A stretch of DNA of 64,000 nucleotides, taken from the NCBI RefSeq assembly GCF_018332715.1, contig NZ_BOQP01000049.1, positions 1 through 64,000 of the forward strand. Reading direction: 5' to 3'. Each line of letters begins with the position of its first letter. Position 1 is the first letter of the stretch. A model generated the notes under the pieces. That model was not told the DNA's origin and searched no databases. It worked only from the letters and a program-made list of their open reading frames with translations. Source of the stretch: Winogradskya consettensis. GTDB taxonomy: Bacteria; Actinomycetota; Actinomycetes; Mycobacteriales; Micromonosporaceae. Shown in pieces: positions 32,473 to 41,458 of the stretch. The position numbers and the translations under genes were made by a program.

Positions 32473-34530
32473 GTGACTGCGCAACAAGAGATCCTCTACG
32501 GGGCCGATGACCTCACGCATCTCGAGGGTCTCGACGCGGTGCGCAAGCGGCCCGGCATGTATATCGGCTCGACCGACAGCCGGGGCGTCAACCACCTCGC
32601 CAACGAGATCATCGACAACGCGACCGACGAGGGCGTTGCCGGCCACGCCGAGAACGTCGCGGTCTGCCTGCACGCCGACGGATCGGTGCAGGTCGACGAT
32701 GACGGCCGCGGCATCCCCACCGACATCAACGCCAAGTCGGGGCTCTCCGGCGTGGAGCTGGTGCTCACCCGGCTGCACGCGGGCGGCAAGTTCGGCGGTT
32801 CGGGCTACAAGACCTCCGGCGGCCTGCACGGCGTCGGCGCGTCCGCGGTCAACGCGCTGTCGCTGCGCTACGACGTCACCGTCAAGCGCGAGGGCAAGGT
32901 CCACGAGATCTCGTTCCAGCGCGGCGTGCCCGGTGTCTTCGCCGGCGACGGCCCCAACGCCAAGTTCACCCCCGAGCCCGGCCTGCGGGTGGTGCGCCGG
33001 ATGAAGCGCGGCGAGCGTTCCGGCACCTCGACCCGCTACTGGTACGACGCCCGCTACTTCGAGACCGGCGCGAAGCTCGACGTGGACGTGGTGCGCGCCA
33101 AGCTGCGCAACACCGCGTTCCTGGTGCCCGGCGTCGCGTACACGCTCGCCGACCTCACCGGTGAGGAGCCGGTCGAGGAGACGTTCGTCTTCCCGCACGG
33201 CCTCGCCGACATGGTCGAGTTCCTGACCCCCGCCTCGGACAAGCCGGTCTCCGGCATCCTGATCGTCAACGGCGAGGGTAAGTACAAGGAGAACGCCGCC
33301 GACGCCAACGGCGTGATGCAGTCCAATGTCGAGCGCATCGCCGAGATCGAGATCGCGTTCCGCTGGGGTACCGGCTACGAACGCACCGTCGAGAGCTTCA
33401 CCAACACGATCCGCAACGCGCACGGCGGCACCCACCGCAAGGGCTTCGAGCGGGCGATGGTCCGCGCCCTGTCCGACGCGGTGCGCAACACCCGCGGGCT
33501 GCTCAAGGCCAAGGAGGAGCCGCCGGTCCTCGACGACTACCTCGAGGGCCTCACCGCCGTCATCCACGTCCGTGTCCCCGAGCCGCAGTTCACCTCGCAG
33601 ACCAAGGACGAGCTCTCCACCGCCGGCATCACCCGCGTGGTGCAGGGCCTGGTCGAGCAGCATCTCAAGGCCTGGATCGACGACAAGCGCACCAAGGCCG
33701 AGGCCCGCACCATCCTGCAGAAGGTGGTCGACGCCGCGCGCGTCCGGCTCACCCAGAAGCAGCAGAAGGACGCGGCCCGGCGCAAGACCGCCCTCGAGGG
33801 CGCGTCGATGCCGCCCAAGCTGGTCGACTGCCGCTCGACCGGCATCGGCCGCAGCGAGCTCTACATCGTCGAGGGTGACAGCGCCCTCGGCACCGCCCGG
33901 ATGGCCCGCAGCTCCGAGTACCAGGCGCTCCTCCCGATCCGGGGCAAGATCCTCAACGTGCAGAAGGCGAGTCTGCAGCAGGTCCTCGACAACGCCGAGT
34001 GCTCGGCCATCGTCCAGGTCCTCGGCGCCGGCTCCGGCCGCACGTTCGACATGACCACGATGCGCTACGGCCGCGTCATGATCATGGCTGACGCCGACGT
34101 CGACGGCTCGCACATCCGCACGCTGCTGATCACGCTGTTCGCCAAGTACATGCGCCCCGTCATCGAGGACGGCCGGCTCTTCGCGGCCATGCCCCCGCTG
34201 CACAAGGTCAGCACCAAGGGACGCAACGGCGAGGTCATCTACACCTACACCCAGCAGGAGATGGAGACCACGGTCGGCCGCTTCGAGAAGGCGGGCAAGT
34301 CCGTCAACAAACCGGTGCCCCGTTTCAAGGGCCTCGGCGAGATGGACGCCGACGAGCTGTGGGACACCACGATGAACCCCGCCACGCGTACGGTGCGGCG
34401 CATCACCCTCGACGACGCCGAACGCGCCGAGGCCACACTGGAGCTCCTGATGGGTGAGCGGGTCGAGCCACGCAAGAACTGGCTCATCGAGGCCGCCGGC
34501 CGCATCGACCAGGACACGATCGACGCCTGA
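32473..34530 (+). CDS. parE: DNA topoisomerase IV subunit B
   Basis: This 685-residue type IIA topoisomerase ATPase subunit has the GHKL ATP site EIIDNATDEG, the DDDGRGIP box, GGLHGVGASAVNAL and the QTK loop. The TOPRIM domain shows EGDSALGTARMAR, LPIRGKILNVQKAS and MADADVDGSHI. The EGDSALGTA variant and the directly following parC gene, without dnaA/recF neighbours, favour ParE over GyrB. It provides the ATPase gate for decatenation of daughter chromosomes. GTG 32473 is preceded by GGAGTAG. ParC begins 17 bp after its stop. Confidence 0.92.
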   Translation: MTAQQEILYGADDLTHLEGLDAVRKRPGMYIGSTDSRGVNHLANEIIDNATDEGVAGHAENVAVCLHADGSVQVDDDGRGIPTDINAKSGLSGVELVLTRLHAGGKFGGSGYKTSGGLHGVGASAVNALSLRYDVTVKREGKVHEISFQRGVPGVFAGDGPNAKFTPEPGLRVVRRMKRGERSGTSTRYWYDARYFETGAKLDVDVVRAKLRNTAFLVPGVAYTLADLTGEEPVEETFVFPHGLADMVEFLTPASDKPVSGILIVNGEGKYKENAADANGVMQSNVERIAEIEIAFRWGTGYERTVESFTNTIRNAHGGTHRKGFERAMVRALSDAVRNTRGLLKAKEEPPVLDDYLEGLTAVIHVRVPEPQFTSQTKDELSTAGITRVVQGLVEQHLKAWIDDKRTKAEARTILQKVVDAARVRLTQKQQKDAARRKTALEGASMPPKLVDCRSTGIGRSELYIVEGDSALGTARMARSSEYQALLPIRGKILNVQKASLQQVLDNAECSAIVQVLGAGSGRTFDMTTMRYGRVMIMADADVDGSHIRTLLITLFAKYMRPVIEDGRLFAAMPPLHKVSTKGRNGEVIYTYTQQEMETTVGRFEKAGKSVNKPVPRFKGLGEMDADELWDTTMNPATRTVRRITLDDAERAEATLELLMGERVEPRKNWLIEAAGRIDQDTIDA

Positions 34531-34547
34531 GGAACGGGTCAACAGAC

Positions 34548-37070
34548 ATGGCACGCCGCAAAACCGAGCAAACCCGGGTGGACCTGTCGGCCTTCGACCA
34601 GGCCGGTGCCCGGGTCATCGACAACCCCCTCACCACCGAGGTCGAAGACTCCTACCTGGAGTACGCCTACTCGGTCATCCACTCCCGAGCCCTCCCGGAC
34701 GCCCGCGACGGCCTCAAGCCCGTCCACCGCCGCATCCTGTTCTCTATGCACGAGCAGGGCCACCGCCCCGACCGCCCCTACGTGAAGTCCGCCCGGGTCG
34801 TCGGCGACGTCATGGGCCGCTACCACCCGCACGGCGATGTGGCGATCTACGACGCGATGGTGCGCCTCGCGCAGGACTTCTCCCTCAACGTCCCGCTGGT
34901 CGACGGGCACGGCAACTTCGGGTCCCCGGACGACGGACCGGCAGCGAGCCGTTACACGGAGTCCCGGATGTCGCGCGAAGCGATGCTGCTCGTGGGGGAG
35001 CTCGGCGAGGGCACCGTCGACTTCAAGGGCAACTACGACGGCTCCGAGCTGGAGCCCACGGTGCTGCCGGCGGCGTTCCCCAACCTCCTGGTCAACGGGA
35101 CGTCGGGCATCGCGGTCGGCATGGCCACCAACATGATTCCGCACAACCTCGGTGAAGTCGTCGCGGCGGCGCGGCACCTGATCACGAACCCCGAGGCGGA
35201 CCTCGACGAGCTCATGCGGTTCGTGCCCGGGCCGGACCTGCCCACCGGTGGGCAGCTGCTCGGGCTGGACGAGGTGCGGCGGGCGTACGAGACGGGTCGT
35301 GGTGTGGTCCGGATGCGGGCGCGCGCGCAGACCGGGCTGCTGGAGGGTGGCCGGGGCCGGCAGGCGATCACGGTTGTCGAGCTGCCCTACGGCATCGGCA
35401 CCGAGAAGATCATCGAGGCCATCACCGAAGAGGTGAAGGGCAAGCTGTACGTCTCCGGACCGAAGAAGGGCCAGCGTCAGGCCGCCCGGCTGCAGGGCAT
35501 CTCGGACGTCAAGGACCTCACCGACCGCGAGCACGGCACCCGGCTGGTCATCGAGTGCAAGGTCGGCGTCAACCCGCAGGCCCTGCTCGCCGATCTCTAC
35601 CGGCTGACCCCGCTGGAGACGTCGTTCGGCATCAACAACCTGGTCCTGGTCGACGGGCAGCCGCGTACGCTCGGCCTCAAGGCTCTCCTCGAGGTCTTCC
35701 TGGCCCACCGCTACGAGGTGGTCACCCGGCGCACCACGCACCGCCGCACCAAGCGCCAGGACCGCCTGCACCTGGTCGACGGCCTGCTCATCGCCCTGAT
35801 CGACATCGACCGGGTGGTCGCGATCATCCGGGGCAGCGACGACGCGGCCGCCGCCAAGGCCGGTCTGATGAGCGAGTTCGGGCTCTCCGACATCCAGGCG
35901 ACGTACATCCTGGACACCCCGCTGCGCCGGCTCACCCGCTTCGACCGCATCGAGCTGGAGACCGAGCAGCAGCGGCTCAACGAGGAGATCGCCGAGCTGA
36001 GCCGGATCCTCGACAACGACGACGTCCTCAAGAAGCTGGTCTCCGACGAGCTGGCCGAGGTGGTCTCCGAGTTCGGGGCCCCGCGGCGCACCACGCTCAT
36101 CGACGGCGACCTCAAGGAGGTCCTCGCGGCGTCGGCCCCGGCCGGCCCGCTCGAGGTCGCGGACGACCCGTGCCAGATCATCCTCTCCGCCACCGGCCTG
36201 ATCGCACGCACCGCGGCGGAGAGCGAGGAGGCCACGGAAGGCCGTCGCCGCAGCGGCCGCGTCAAGCACGACGCCGTACGGTCCATCGTGCACGCGACCG
36301 CCCGCGGCCGCATCCTGCTGGTGACCAGCCACGGCCGCGCGTTCAAGACCGACGTCCTGCCATTGCCGGTCCTGCCCGAGCAGAGCGGCACGGTCTCCAT
36401 CCGCGGCGGCATGTCCGCCTCGGAACTCATCCCGCTGGAAAAGGGCGAACGCGTCGTCGGCCTCGCACCCCTCAACCCGGAGGGCTCACCCGGCCTGGCG
36501 CTGGGCACCCGCCAGGGCGTCGTGAAGGTCTGCGCCCCCGAGTGGCCGGTCCGCTCCGACGAGTTCGAGGTCATCACGCTCAAGGACGGTGACGAGGTCC
36601 TGCAGGCCACCTGGCTCACCGACGGCGACGAGAGCCTGGTGTTCGTCACCTCCGACGCATCGCTGCTGCGCTTCCCCGCCAAACTCGTGCGCCCGCAGGG
36701 CCTCAAGGGCGGCGGCATGGCCGGCATCAACGTCACCAAGGACTCTCGGGTGCTCTCGTTCAACGCGGTCGACACCAAGGACGACCAGCACGGCGAGCCC
36801 ATGGTGGTCACCTCGACCGGCACCCAGGTGAAGGTCACGCCGTTCGAGCTCTACCCGGCCAAGGGCCGAGCCACCGGTGGCGTCCGGGTCCAGCGCTTCC
36901 TCAAGGGCGAAACCCAGCTCGAGGTCGCCTGGGTCGGCCCCCGCCCCGTCGCCGCCGGCACCAACGGCGACCCGATCGAACTCCCCGCCACGGACCCCCG
37001 CCGCGACGGCTCCGGCGAACCCATGCCCATGGGCCCGCAACTCGTCGGCCACTTGATCGAACGCGGCTGA
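34548..37070 (+). CDS. parC: DNA topoisomerase IV subunit A
   Basis: This 840-residue breakage-reunion subunit has the winged helix with HPHGDVAIYDAMV and the catalytic Tyr in AASRYTES. A tower/coiled-coil region follows at about 350-500, then a C-terminal beta-propeller with GRAFKTDVLPLP-like blades. The position corresponding to the quinolone-critical Ser of E. coli GyrA/ParC is Val in HPHGDV. It pairs with the ParE encoded just upstream. ATG 34548 follows GAGGAACGGG. A strong terminator closes the operon. Confidence 0.92.
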   Translation: MARRKTEQTRVDLSAFDQAGARVIDNPLTTEVEDSYLEYAYSVIHSRALPDARDGLKPVHRRILFSMHEQGHRPDRPYVKSARVVGDVMGRYHPHGDVAIYDAMVRLAQDFSLNVPLVDGHGNFGSPDDGPAASRYTESRMSREAMLLVGELGEGTVDFKGNYDGSELEPTVLPAAFPNLLVNGTSGIAVGMATNMIPHNLGEVVAAARHLITNPEADLDELMRFVPGPDLPTGGQLLGLDEVRRAYETGRGVVRMRARAQTGLLEGGRGRQAITVVELPYGIGTEKIIEAITEEVKGKLYVSGPKKGQRQAARLQGISDVKDLTDREHGTRLVIECKVGVNPQALLADLYRLTPLETSFGINNLVLVDGQPRTLGLKALLEVFLAHRYEVVTRRTTHRRTKRQDRLHLVDGLLIALIDIDRVVAIIRGSDDAAAAKAGLMSEFGLSDIQATYILDTPLRRLTRFDRIELETEQQRLNEEIAELSRILDNDDVLKKLVSDELAEVVSEFGAPRRTTLIDGDLKEVLAASAPAGPLEVADDPCQIILSATGLIARTAAESEEATEGRRRSGRVKHDAVRSIVHATARGRILLVTSHGRAFKTDVLPLPVLPEQSGTVSIRGGMSASELIPLEKGERVVGLAPLNPEGSPGLALGTRQGVVKVCAPEWPVRSDEFEVITLKDGDEVLQATWLTDGDESLVFVTSDASLLRFPAKLVRPQGLKGGGMAGINVTKDSRVLSFNAVDTKDDQHGEPMVVTSTGTQVKVTPFELYPAKGRATGGVRVQRFLKGETQLEVAWVGPRPVAAGTNGDPIELPATDPRRDGSGEPMPMGPQLVGHLIERG

Positions 37071-37074
37071 CCAC

Positions 37075-37109
37075 CACCCGGGCCCGGCCGATCAGGCCGG
37101 GCCCGGGTG
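37075..37109 (+). terminator. Intrinsic terminator after parC
   Basis: A perfect 15-bp stem CACCCGGGCCCGGCC (37075-37089) pairs with 37095-37109 across the 5-nt loop GATCA, five bases after the stop. Confidence 0.88.
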
Positions 37110-37190
37110 CGGCCGGCTCCTCCCGGTGTCAGCTCAGCCGGTCGACGCGCGCGTGACCGCCAGCCCGGCCCGGTGATGCGAGCATGACCG

Positions 37191-38036
37191 TCAGCTCGGC
37201 CCGGTGATGCGAGTGCGGGCGTCGGTCAGCAGGATCGTCAGGAGATACAGGATGTTGCGGGGCAGGTCCCAGGATCGTTGGTCGGGGCCGGTGATCCGCA
37301 GGCTCCATCGACTGGTGGGCTCGTCCGGGTTGAGCACGTAGGCCACGGTTGAACCGTCCACCATGGTGGCCACCGTCAGCGTTGGCGGTGTGAGGTAACG
37401 CAGCATGCCGACCGTTGGGCCCGGCATCGGTGCGGGGAGCGCCGCGGGCGGGGTCAACGTCAGGTGATCGGCGAAGTGGGCGGGGTCGTAGTGCTCCATC
37501 AGCCAGCGGTAGTCCGCGGGCAGGTCGACGGCCACCGTGCCCCAGTCCACCGGCTCCGGGTGGTCGCGCGGGGTGGCGAGTTGCGCCAGTCGCCCGCACA
37601 GATCGGCACCGTACGTGAAGTCGACCTCCACCAGCAGCGGAAGGTCGGCGTCGTACTGGCCGCCGGTCACCGTCACGGCCCAGTGCCCCGCTCGCAGCCT
37701 GATCCGGCTCCCGTAGTCGACGAGTTCGTCGACGGCGAACTCGTCGGCCGGGGCGAGGCCGAGCCCTGCGGCTACCTCCTCGGCAAGCGTCTCGGCGGCA
37801 CTGTGGAGCCGCTCGCGGAAGTCGTCCTCAGGGCAGCCGAGGTCAGCTACCAGGACCGTCATGCAGGTGGTGGCCCGGTCCGCGTTGATCCAGGCCATGA
37901 GGTCGCCCACCGTGTAGGTGTGCTCACGGACCGGGTGTGGCCCCCAGCCGAGCTCGGTCAGGAGTTCCGCCAGGTCCGAAGCGGCCGGGAGGTCGATCGC
38001 CTGGTTCAGCCGCTGGGCGAGGGCCGCGATATGCAT
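37191..38036 (-). CDS. Uncharacterised protein with a SMI1/KNR4-like motif
   Basis: This 281-residue soluble acidic protein is not one I recognise as a whole. The N-terminal half (HIAALAQRLNQAI..., VGDLMAWINADRATT) looks alpha/beta. Near residue 160, WGTVAVDLPADYRWLMEHYDP resembles the W...LPxDYxxLxxxYG signature of SUKH (SMI1/KNR4) domains, which occur in immunity proteins to polymorphic toxins and in other roles. No toxin-like gene adjoins it. ATG 38036 is chosen because the upstream codons are low-complexity. It diverges from the flavin oxidoreductase gene. Confidence 0.6.
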   Translation of the reverse strand: MHIAALAQRLNQAIDLPAASDLAELLTELGWGPHPVREHTYTVGDLMAWINADRATTCMTVLVADLGCPEDDFRERLHSAAETLAEEVAAGLGLAPADEFAVDELVDYGSRIRLRAGHWAVTVTGGQYDADLPLLVEVDFTYGADLCGRLAQLATPRDHPEPVDWGTVAVDLPADYRWLMEHYDPAHFADHLTLTPPAALPAPMPGPTVGMLRYLTPPTLTVATMVDGSTVAYVLNPDEPTSRWSLRITGPDQRSWDLPRNILYLLTILLTDARTRITGPS

Positions 38037-38182
38037 CGCGGGATCGTAGCGGGAGCGCGTAAAGTCGCCCGCGGAACCCGAATTCTGTGCTCTGGATCGG
38101 CGTCGCAAGTGGGCACGGAGCCTCGTCGTGATCGGGGAGGGGTGGCGACAGTGATGGTTGCTGCCCACTTCACGGAGATGAC

Positions 38183-39004
38183 ATGGATCTCGGCCTCGGA
38201 TTGCCCATCAGCGACGCCGGCCGGCTGGTCGATTGGGCCCGCCGCGCGGAAGCGCTGAATTTCGACACGATCGGCCTGCTCGACCGGCTCGTCTACGACA
38301 ACCCTGAACCCCTCGTCGCGCTGTCGGTGCTGGCTGGGGCGACCAGCCGGATCCGGTTGCAGACCGAGGTGCTGCTCGGGCCGCTGCGGGCCACGCCGTT
38401 GCTGGCCAAGCAGGTCGCCACGCTCGACCGGATGTCCGGGGGACGGTTTGTTCTCGGCATCGGGGTCGGCGGTCGCGAGGATGACTTCGCCGCGGCCGGG
38501 GTGCCGCTGACCGCGCGGGGGCGCCTGCTGGACGAGCAGCTTGCCGGGTTGCGCGACATCTGGGCCGGTGAGTACATCGGGCCGCGGCCCAGCACGCCGG
38601 GCGGGCCGAAGATCCTCATCGGGGCGTTCGCGCCGGTCGCGCTGCGGCGGGTCGCGCGGCACGGGGACGGTTTCCTCTGTGCCGCGCCGCTCAGATGGGC
38701 AGGACCTCTGGTGCGTACGGTCCAGGATGAATGGGCCGCAGTGGGCCGGAGCGGCAGTCCGCGGTTGGTTTGCCAGGTGAATGTCGCCGTCGGCTCGGCC
38801 GAGACCGTCGAACGTGCGCGGCGGGCGATCGGCGGTTACTACGCCTTCACCGGGCGGACAGACTGGGGCGAACCGCTCAGCGATCCGGCGCAGATCACCG
38901 ATGTCGTGGCCGCCTATCGGGACTTCGGCGCGGATGAGCTGATCATGTACTGCTACGGGGATGATCCGGCGCAGGTGGATGAGCTTTACGAATTGACGAA
39001 GTAG
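38183..39004 (+). CDS. LLM-class flavin-dependent oxidoreductase
   Basis: This 273-residue protein has the bacterial luciferase-like TIM barrel, with MDLGLGLPISDAGRLVDWARRAEAL, LLGPLRATPLLAKQVATLD and RFVLGIGVGGREDDF. Members use FMN or coenzyme F420, and actinobacteria commonly use F420; the substrate cannot be predicted. It has the family's shorter length. GGAG lies 6 nt before the ATG. The Ser/Thr kinase gene follows after 11 bp, so the two may be cotranscribed. Confidence 0.87.
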   Translation: MDLGLGLPISDAGRLVDWARRAEALNFDTIGLLDRLVYDNPEPLVALSVLAGATSRIRLQTEVLLGPLRATPLLAKQVATLDRMSGGRFVLGIGVGGREDDFAAAGVPLTARGRLLDEQLAGLRDIWAGEYIGPRPSTPGGPKILIGAFAPVALRRVARHGDGFLCAAPLRWAGPLVRTVQDEWAAVGRSGSPRLVCQVNVAVGSAETVERARRAIGGYYAFTGRTDWGEPLSDPAQITDVVAAYRDFGADELIMYCYGDDPAQVDELYELTK

Positions 39005-39015
39005 CATTCCTGCTC

Positions 39016-40284
39016 GTGCTGGAACCGTTGTCACCCACCGACCCGGCCGCCCTCGGCAAGTACCGGTTGCTGGGGCGTCTCGGTGCCGGTGGGATGGGCA
39101 CGGTCCATCTCGCCGAGGCGCCCGACGGGGAGCCGGTCGCCGTGAAGTGTGTGCGGCCCGAGTTCTCCGCCGAGCCTGAGTTCCGGGGGCGGTTCCGGCA
39201 GGAGATCGAGCGTGCCAGGCAGGTGCCCGCTTTCTGCACGGCCGAGGTGCTCGACGCCGACGTCCGCGGTGAGCGGCCCTACCTGGTCACGGAGTACGTC
39301 GACGGGCCCGCGCTCGGTCAGGTCGTGCGGAACGGCGGGCCGCTGCGCCGCGGGAACCTGCACGCGCTGGCGCTGGGGGTTGCCGGTGCGCTGACCGCGA
39401 TCCACGGGGCCGGGGTGGTGCACCGTGATCTCAAGCCGGGCAACGTGCTGCTCGGGCTGGGCAGTCCCAAGGTCATCGATTTCGGGATCGCGCGGGCGTT
39501 CGAGGCGACGACGCGGCACACCCGTACCGGTCAGATGATCGGCACCGTCGATTACATGGCGCCCGAGCGGTTCGACGAGCGTGCCGACGACGCGGGTGCG
39601 CCGGCCGATGTGTTCGCCTGGGGGGCCGTCATCGCGTACGCGGCCAACGGGAGCTCGCCGTTCGGTGGGGGCTCGCCGACGGTGACGGCCGCGCGGATTC
39701 TCACGGTGGAACCGGATCTCGGCTCGCTGAGCGGCCCGCTGCGTGACCTGGTCGCGTGGGCTCTGCGTAAGGAACCCGGCGACCGGCCGACCGCCGCGCA
39801 ACTCGTGCAGGCACTGCTGACCGCACCCGGTGCCGCCCCGGTGCCGGCGTCGGACGATGACCGGGAGGGGGCCGCGCGGGTGTTGCAGCAGGCGGTCCAT
39901 GACGGGCATCTCGGGCTCGACGAGTTCGACGGAAGGTTGCAACAGGCACTTGGTGCGCGTACCCATCGGACTTTGGGTAAGGCTGTCGCCGATCTGCCGA
40001 TGGTCCCCCCGCCGGAGTTTCAGCCCGTGGAGATCCGGCGGGGGCCGATCGAGCGGAGTCTGCTCGCGGCCGGGCGGGGGTTGCGGTCCACCGCGCTGTT
40101 CCTCGCGCCCTCGGTCGCGGCCGGGGTGGGGGCGGAGATCGTCATCCCGGAGTACACGCCGGGTGTGGTGCTGGCCGCGCTGGTGGTCACGGGGCTGCGG
40201 AAGATCGTCCGCGCGGAACGCCGCCGCTACAACAAGCCGGTCACCGACCCCGTCACCAGGTCGGGCGAAGGCGGCCGGGGGTAG
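39016..40284 (+). CDS. Ser/Thr protein kinase with C-terminal DUF1707
   Basis: This 422-residue kinase has LGRLGAGGMGTVHLAE (Gly loop), AVKCV (Lys), HRDLKPGN near residue 136 and DFGIAR. A DUF1707 module (residues about 278-330, REGAARVLQQAVHDGHLGLDEFDGRL) follows the kinase. A weakly hydrophobic stretch (about 355-395) and a basic tail end the protein. DUF1707 usually stands at the N-terminus of small membrane proteins, so this order is unusual. GTG 39016 is the only reasonable start. Its last 32 bp overlap the converging MarR gene. Confidence 0.86.
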   Translation: MLEPLSPTDPAALGKYRLLGRLGAGGMGTVHLAEAPDGEPVAVKCVRPEFSAEPEFRGRFRQEIERARQVPAFCTAEVLDADVRGERPYLVTEYVDGPALGQVVRNGGPLRRGNLHALALGVAGALTAIHGAGVVHRDLKPGNVLLGLGSPKVIDFGIARAFEATTRHTRTGQMIGTVDYMAPERFDERADDAGAPADVFAWGAVIAYAANGSSPFGGGSPTVTAARILTVEPDLGSLSGPLRDLVAWALRKEPGDRPTAAQLVQALLTAPGAAPVPASDDDREGAARVLQQAVHDGHLGLDEFDGRLQQALGARTHRTLGKAVADLPMVPPPEFQPVEIRRGPIERSLLAAGRGLRSTALFLAPSVAAGVGAEIVIPEYTPGVVLAALVVTGLRKIVRAERRRYNKPVTDPVTRSGEGGRG

Positions 40285-40696
40285 CCAGGCCGGTCAGGTC
40301 GGCGCGTAACGCTGCGAGCCGTTGTGGGCCGAGGCGGGCGGCCCAGGGTTCGAGGACCTCGGTGGCTGCTTCCTCGGCGGCGCGGGTGCAGGCGACGCCC
40401 CGGGCGGTCAGGGTGATGAGTTTGGCGCGGGCGTCGTCGGGGTGGGGGCGGCGTTCGACGTAGCCCTTGCGCACCAGTTCGTCGACCATCTGGCTGGCGG
40501 CCTGCTTGGTCACGTCGAGGTGCTCGGCGAGCTGGACGACCGTCGCGCCTGAGCCGGAGAGGCGGGCGAAGGCGTAGCCGTGGGCCGGGCGGAGGTCGGT
40601 GAAGCCGCGGGCGCGCACCCCCGCGTCGATGCCGTCCACCAGGGCCCGGGCCGCGCTGAGCAGCAGGAACGGTACGTCGAGGAGCTCACGGTTCAC
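40253..40696 (-). CDS. MarR-family transcriptional regulator
   Basis: This 147-residue winged-helix regulator has VVQLAEHLDVTKQAASQMVDELVRKGYVERRPHPDDAR and LITLTARG, diagnostic of MarR. It is divergent from the cupin gene, with the perfect palindrome TTGACTATATAGTCAA between them. It probably represses both. GTG 40696 gives a typical MarR length; no strong ribosome binding site is seen. It overlaps the 3' end of the kinase gene on the opposite strand by 32 bp. Confidence 0.87.
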   Translation of the reverse strand: MNRELLDVPFLLLSAARALVDGIDAGVRARGFTDLRPAHGYAFARLSGSGATVVQLAEHLDVTKQAASQMVDELVRKGYVERRPHPDDARAKLITLTARGVACTRAAEEAATEVLEPWAARLGPQRLAALRADLTGLATPGRLRPTW

Positions 40697-40727
40697 GAGC
40701 AGGAGTTTGACACATCCGACAAGCTGG

Positions 40728-40743
40728 TTGACTATATAGTCAA
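40728..40743. promoter_or_regulatory. MarR operator TTGACTATATAGTCAA
   Basis: A 16-bp perfect palindrome lies between the divergent MarR and cupin genes. It is AT-rich in a GC-rich genome and contains a TTGACT -35-like hexamer on each strand. Imperfect AAGCTGG and GCTGCTT arms extend the symmetry outwards. Confidence 0.75.
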
Positions 40744-40783
40744 GCTGCTTGACTAAAACTGCTCTACTGAAACTGGAGGTGTC

Positions 40784-41134
40784 GTGGAAGTTCATCGGAT
40801 GCACGGGGCGACGTTCCACTCGTACTTCTCGCCGTCGAGCGGGAGCCGGGAGCTGTGCGCGTGGCGGCTCGAGGTCGCGCCCGGGACGACCGGGGTGCCG
40901 CACCGGGTCAGCCGGGAGGAAGTGCTGCTCCTGTTGGACGGCGAGCTGACCGCAACCATCGACGGGGTGGCGGCCACGTTGCGGGCGGGGGAGGCGGCGA
41001 TGGTGCCGGCGGGCTCGACGTTCGGCATCGACAACGTGTCCGGGCGGCCGGCGAGCGTGTGGGTGACGACCAGCGTCGGATTGGAGGCCACATTGGACAG
41101 CGGCGAGGTGATCCGGCCGGCGTGGACCCGGTGA
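40784..41134 (+). CDS. Single-domain cupin protein
   Basis: This 116-residue protein has a cupin beta-barrel. Motif 1 reads PHRVSREEVLLLLDGELTATI and motif 2 PAGSTFGIDNVS. The first His and the Glu are present but the HxH pair is incomplete (HRV), so metal binding is doubtful. GTG 40784 follows GGAGGTGTC. It is the divergent partner of the MarR gene and its probable target. The chemical role is unknown. Confidence 0.82.
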   Translation: MEVHRMHGATFHSYFSPSSGSRELCAWRLEVAPGTTGVPHRVSREEVLLLLDGELTATIDGVAATLRAGEAAMVPAGSTFGIDNVSGRPASVWVTTSVGLEATLDSGEVIRPAWTR

Positions 41135-41139
41135 AAAGA

Positions 41140-41175
41140 GGGCTGCCCGGCCGCCGTGAGGCGACCGGGCAGCCC
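41140..41175. terminator. Terminator hairpin between cupin and small membrane protein genes
   Basis: An 11-bp stem (41140-41150 with 41165-41175) has additional CGCC/GGCG pairing in the loop. It lies between convergent genes. Confidence 0.75.
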
Positions 41176-41193
41176 CGGGGCGGGGGTGAAGGT

Positions 41194-41403
41194 CTACTTG
41201 GAGGGCTCGGGGATGTCGCAGGTGATCTTCGGGTTGACGCCGAGCCAGTTGAGCGGGCCCGCCACCACGGTGACGAGGACCGTGCCGGCCTCCGCGCAGC
41301 TGGTGTCGCCGCTGTCCTTGAAGTAACCGCGCTCGAACGCGGCCACACCGCCGAGCACGAGCCAGATGAGGAGAATGACTCCGCCAATAGATCCTGCGCG
41401 CAT
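41194..41403 (-). CDS. Small single-TM membrane protein
   Basis: This 69-residue protein has one N-terminal transmembrane helix (about residues 6-24, SIGGVILLIWLVLGGVAAF). A short exported tail carries two Cys (TSCAEAG and ITCDIP) and a GPLNWLGVNPK stretch. Small proteins of this kind occur widely in Micromonosporaceae and relatives, but I know no function. The ATG at 41403 has GGAG nearby. Confidence 0.72.
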   Translation of the reverse strand: MRAGSIGGVILLIWLVLGGVAAFERGYFKDSGDTSCAEAGTVLVTVVAGPLNWLGVNPKITCDIPEPSK

Positions 41404-41458
41404 CGGGGCTCCTAAAGCTGGGTGGGCTGAGCATCATGTACCCCGCCTGCGGCGATCT

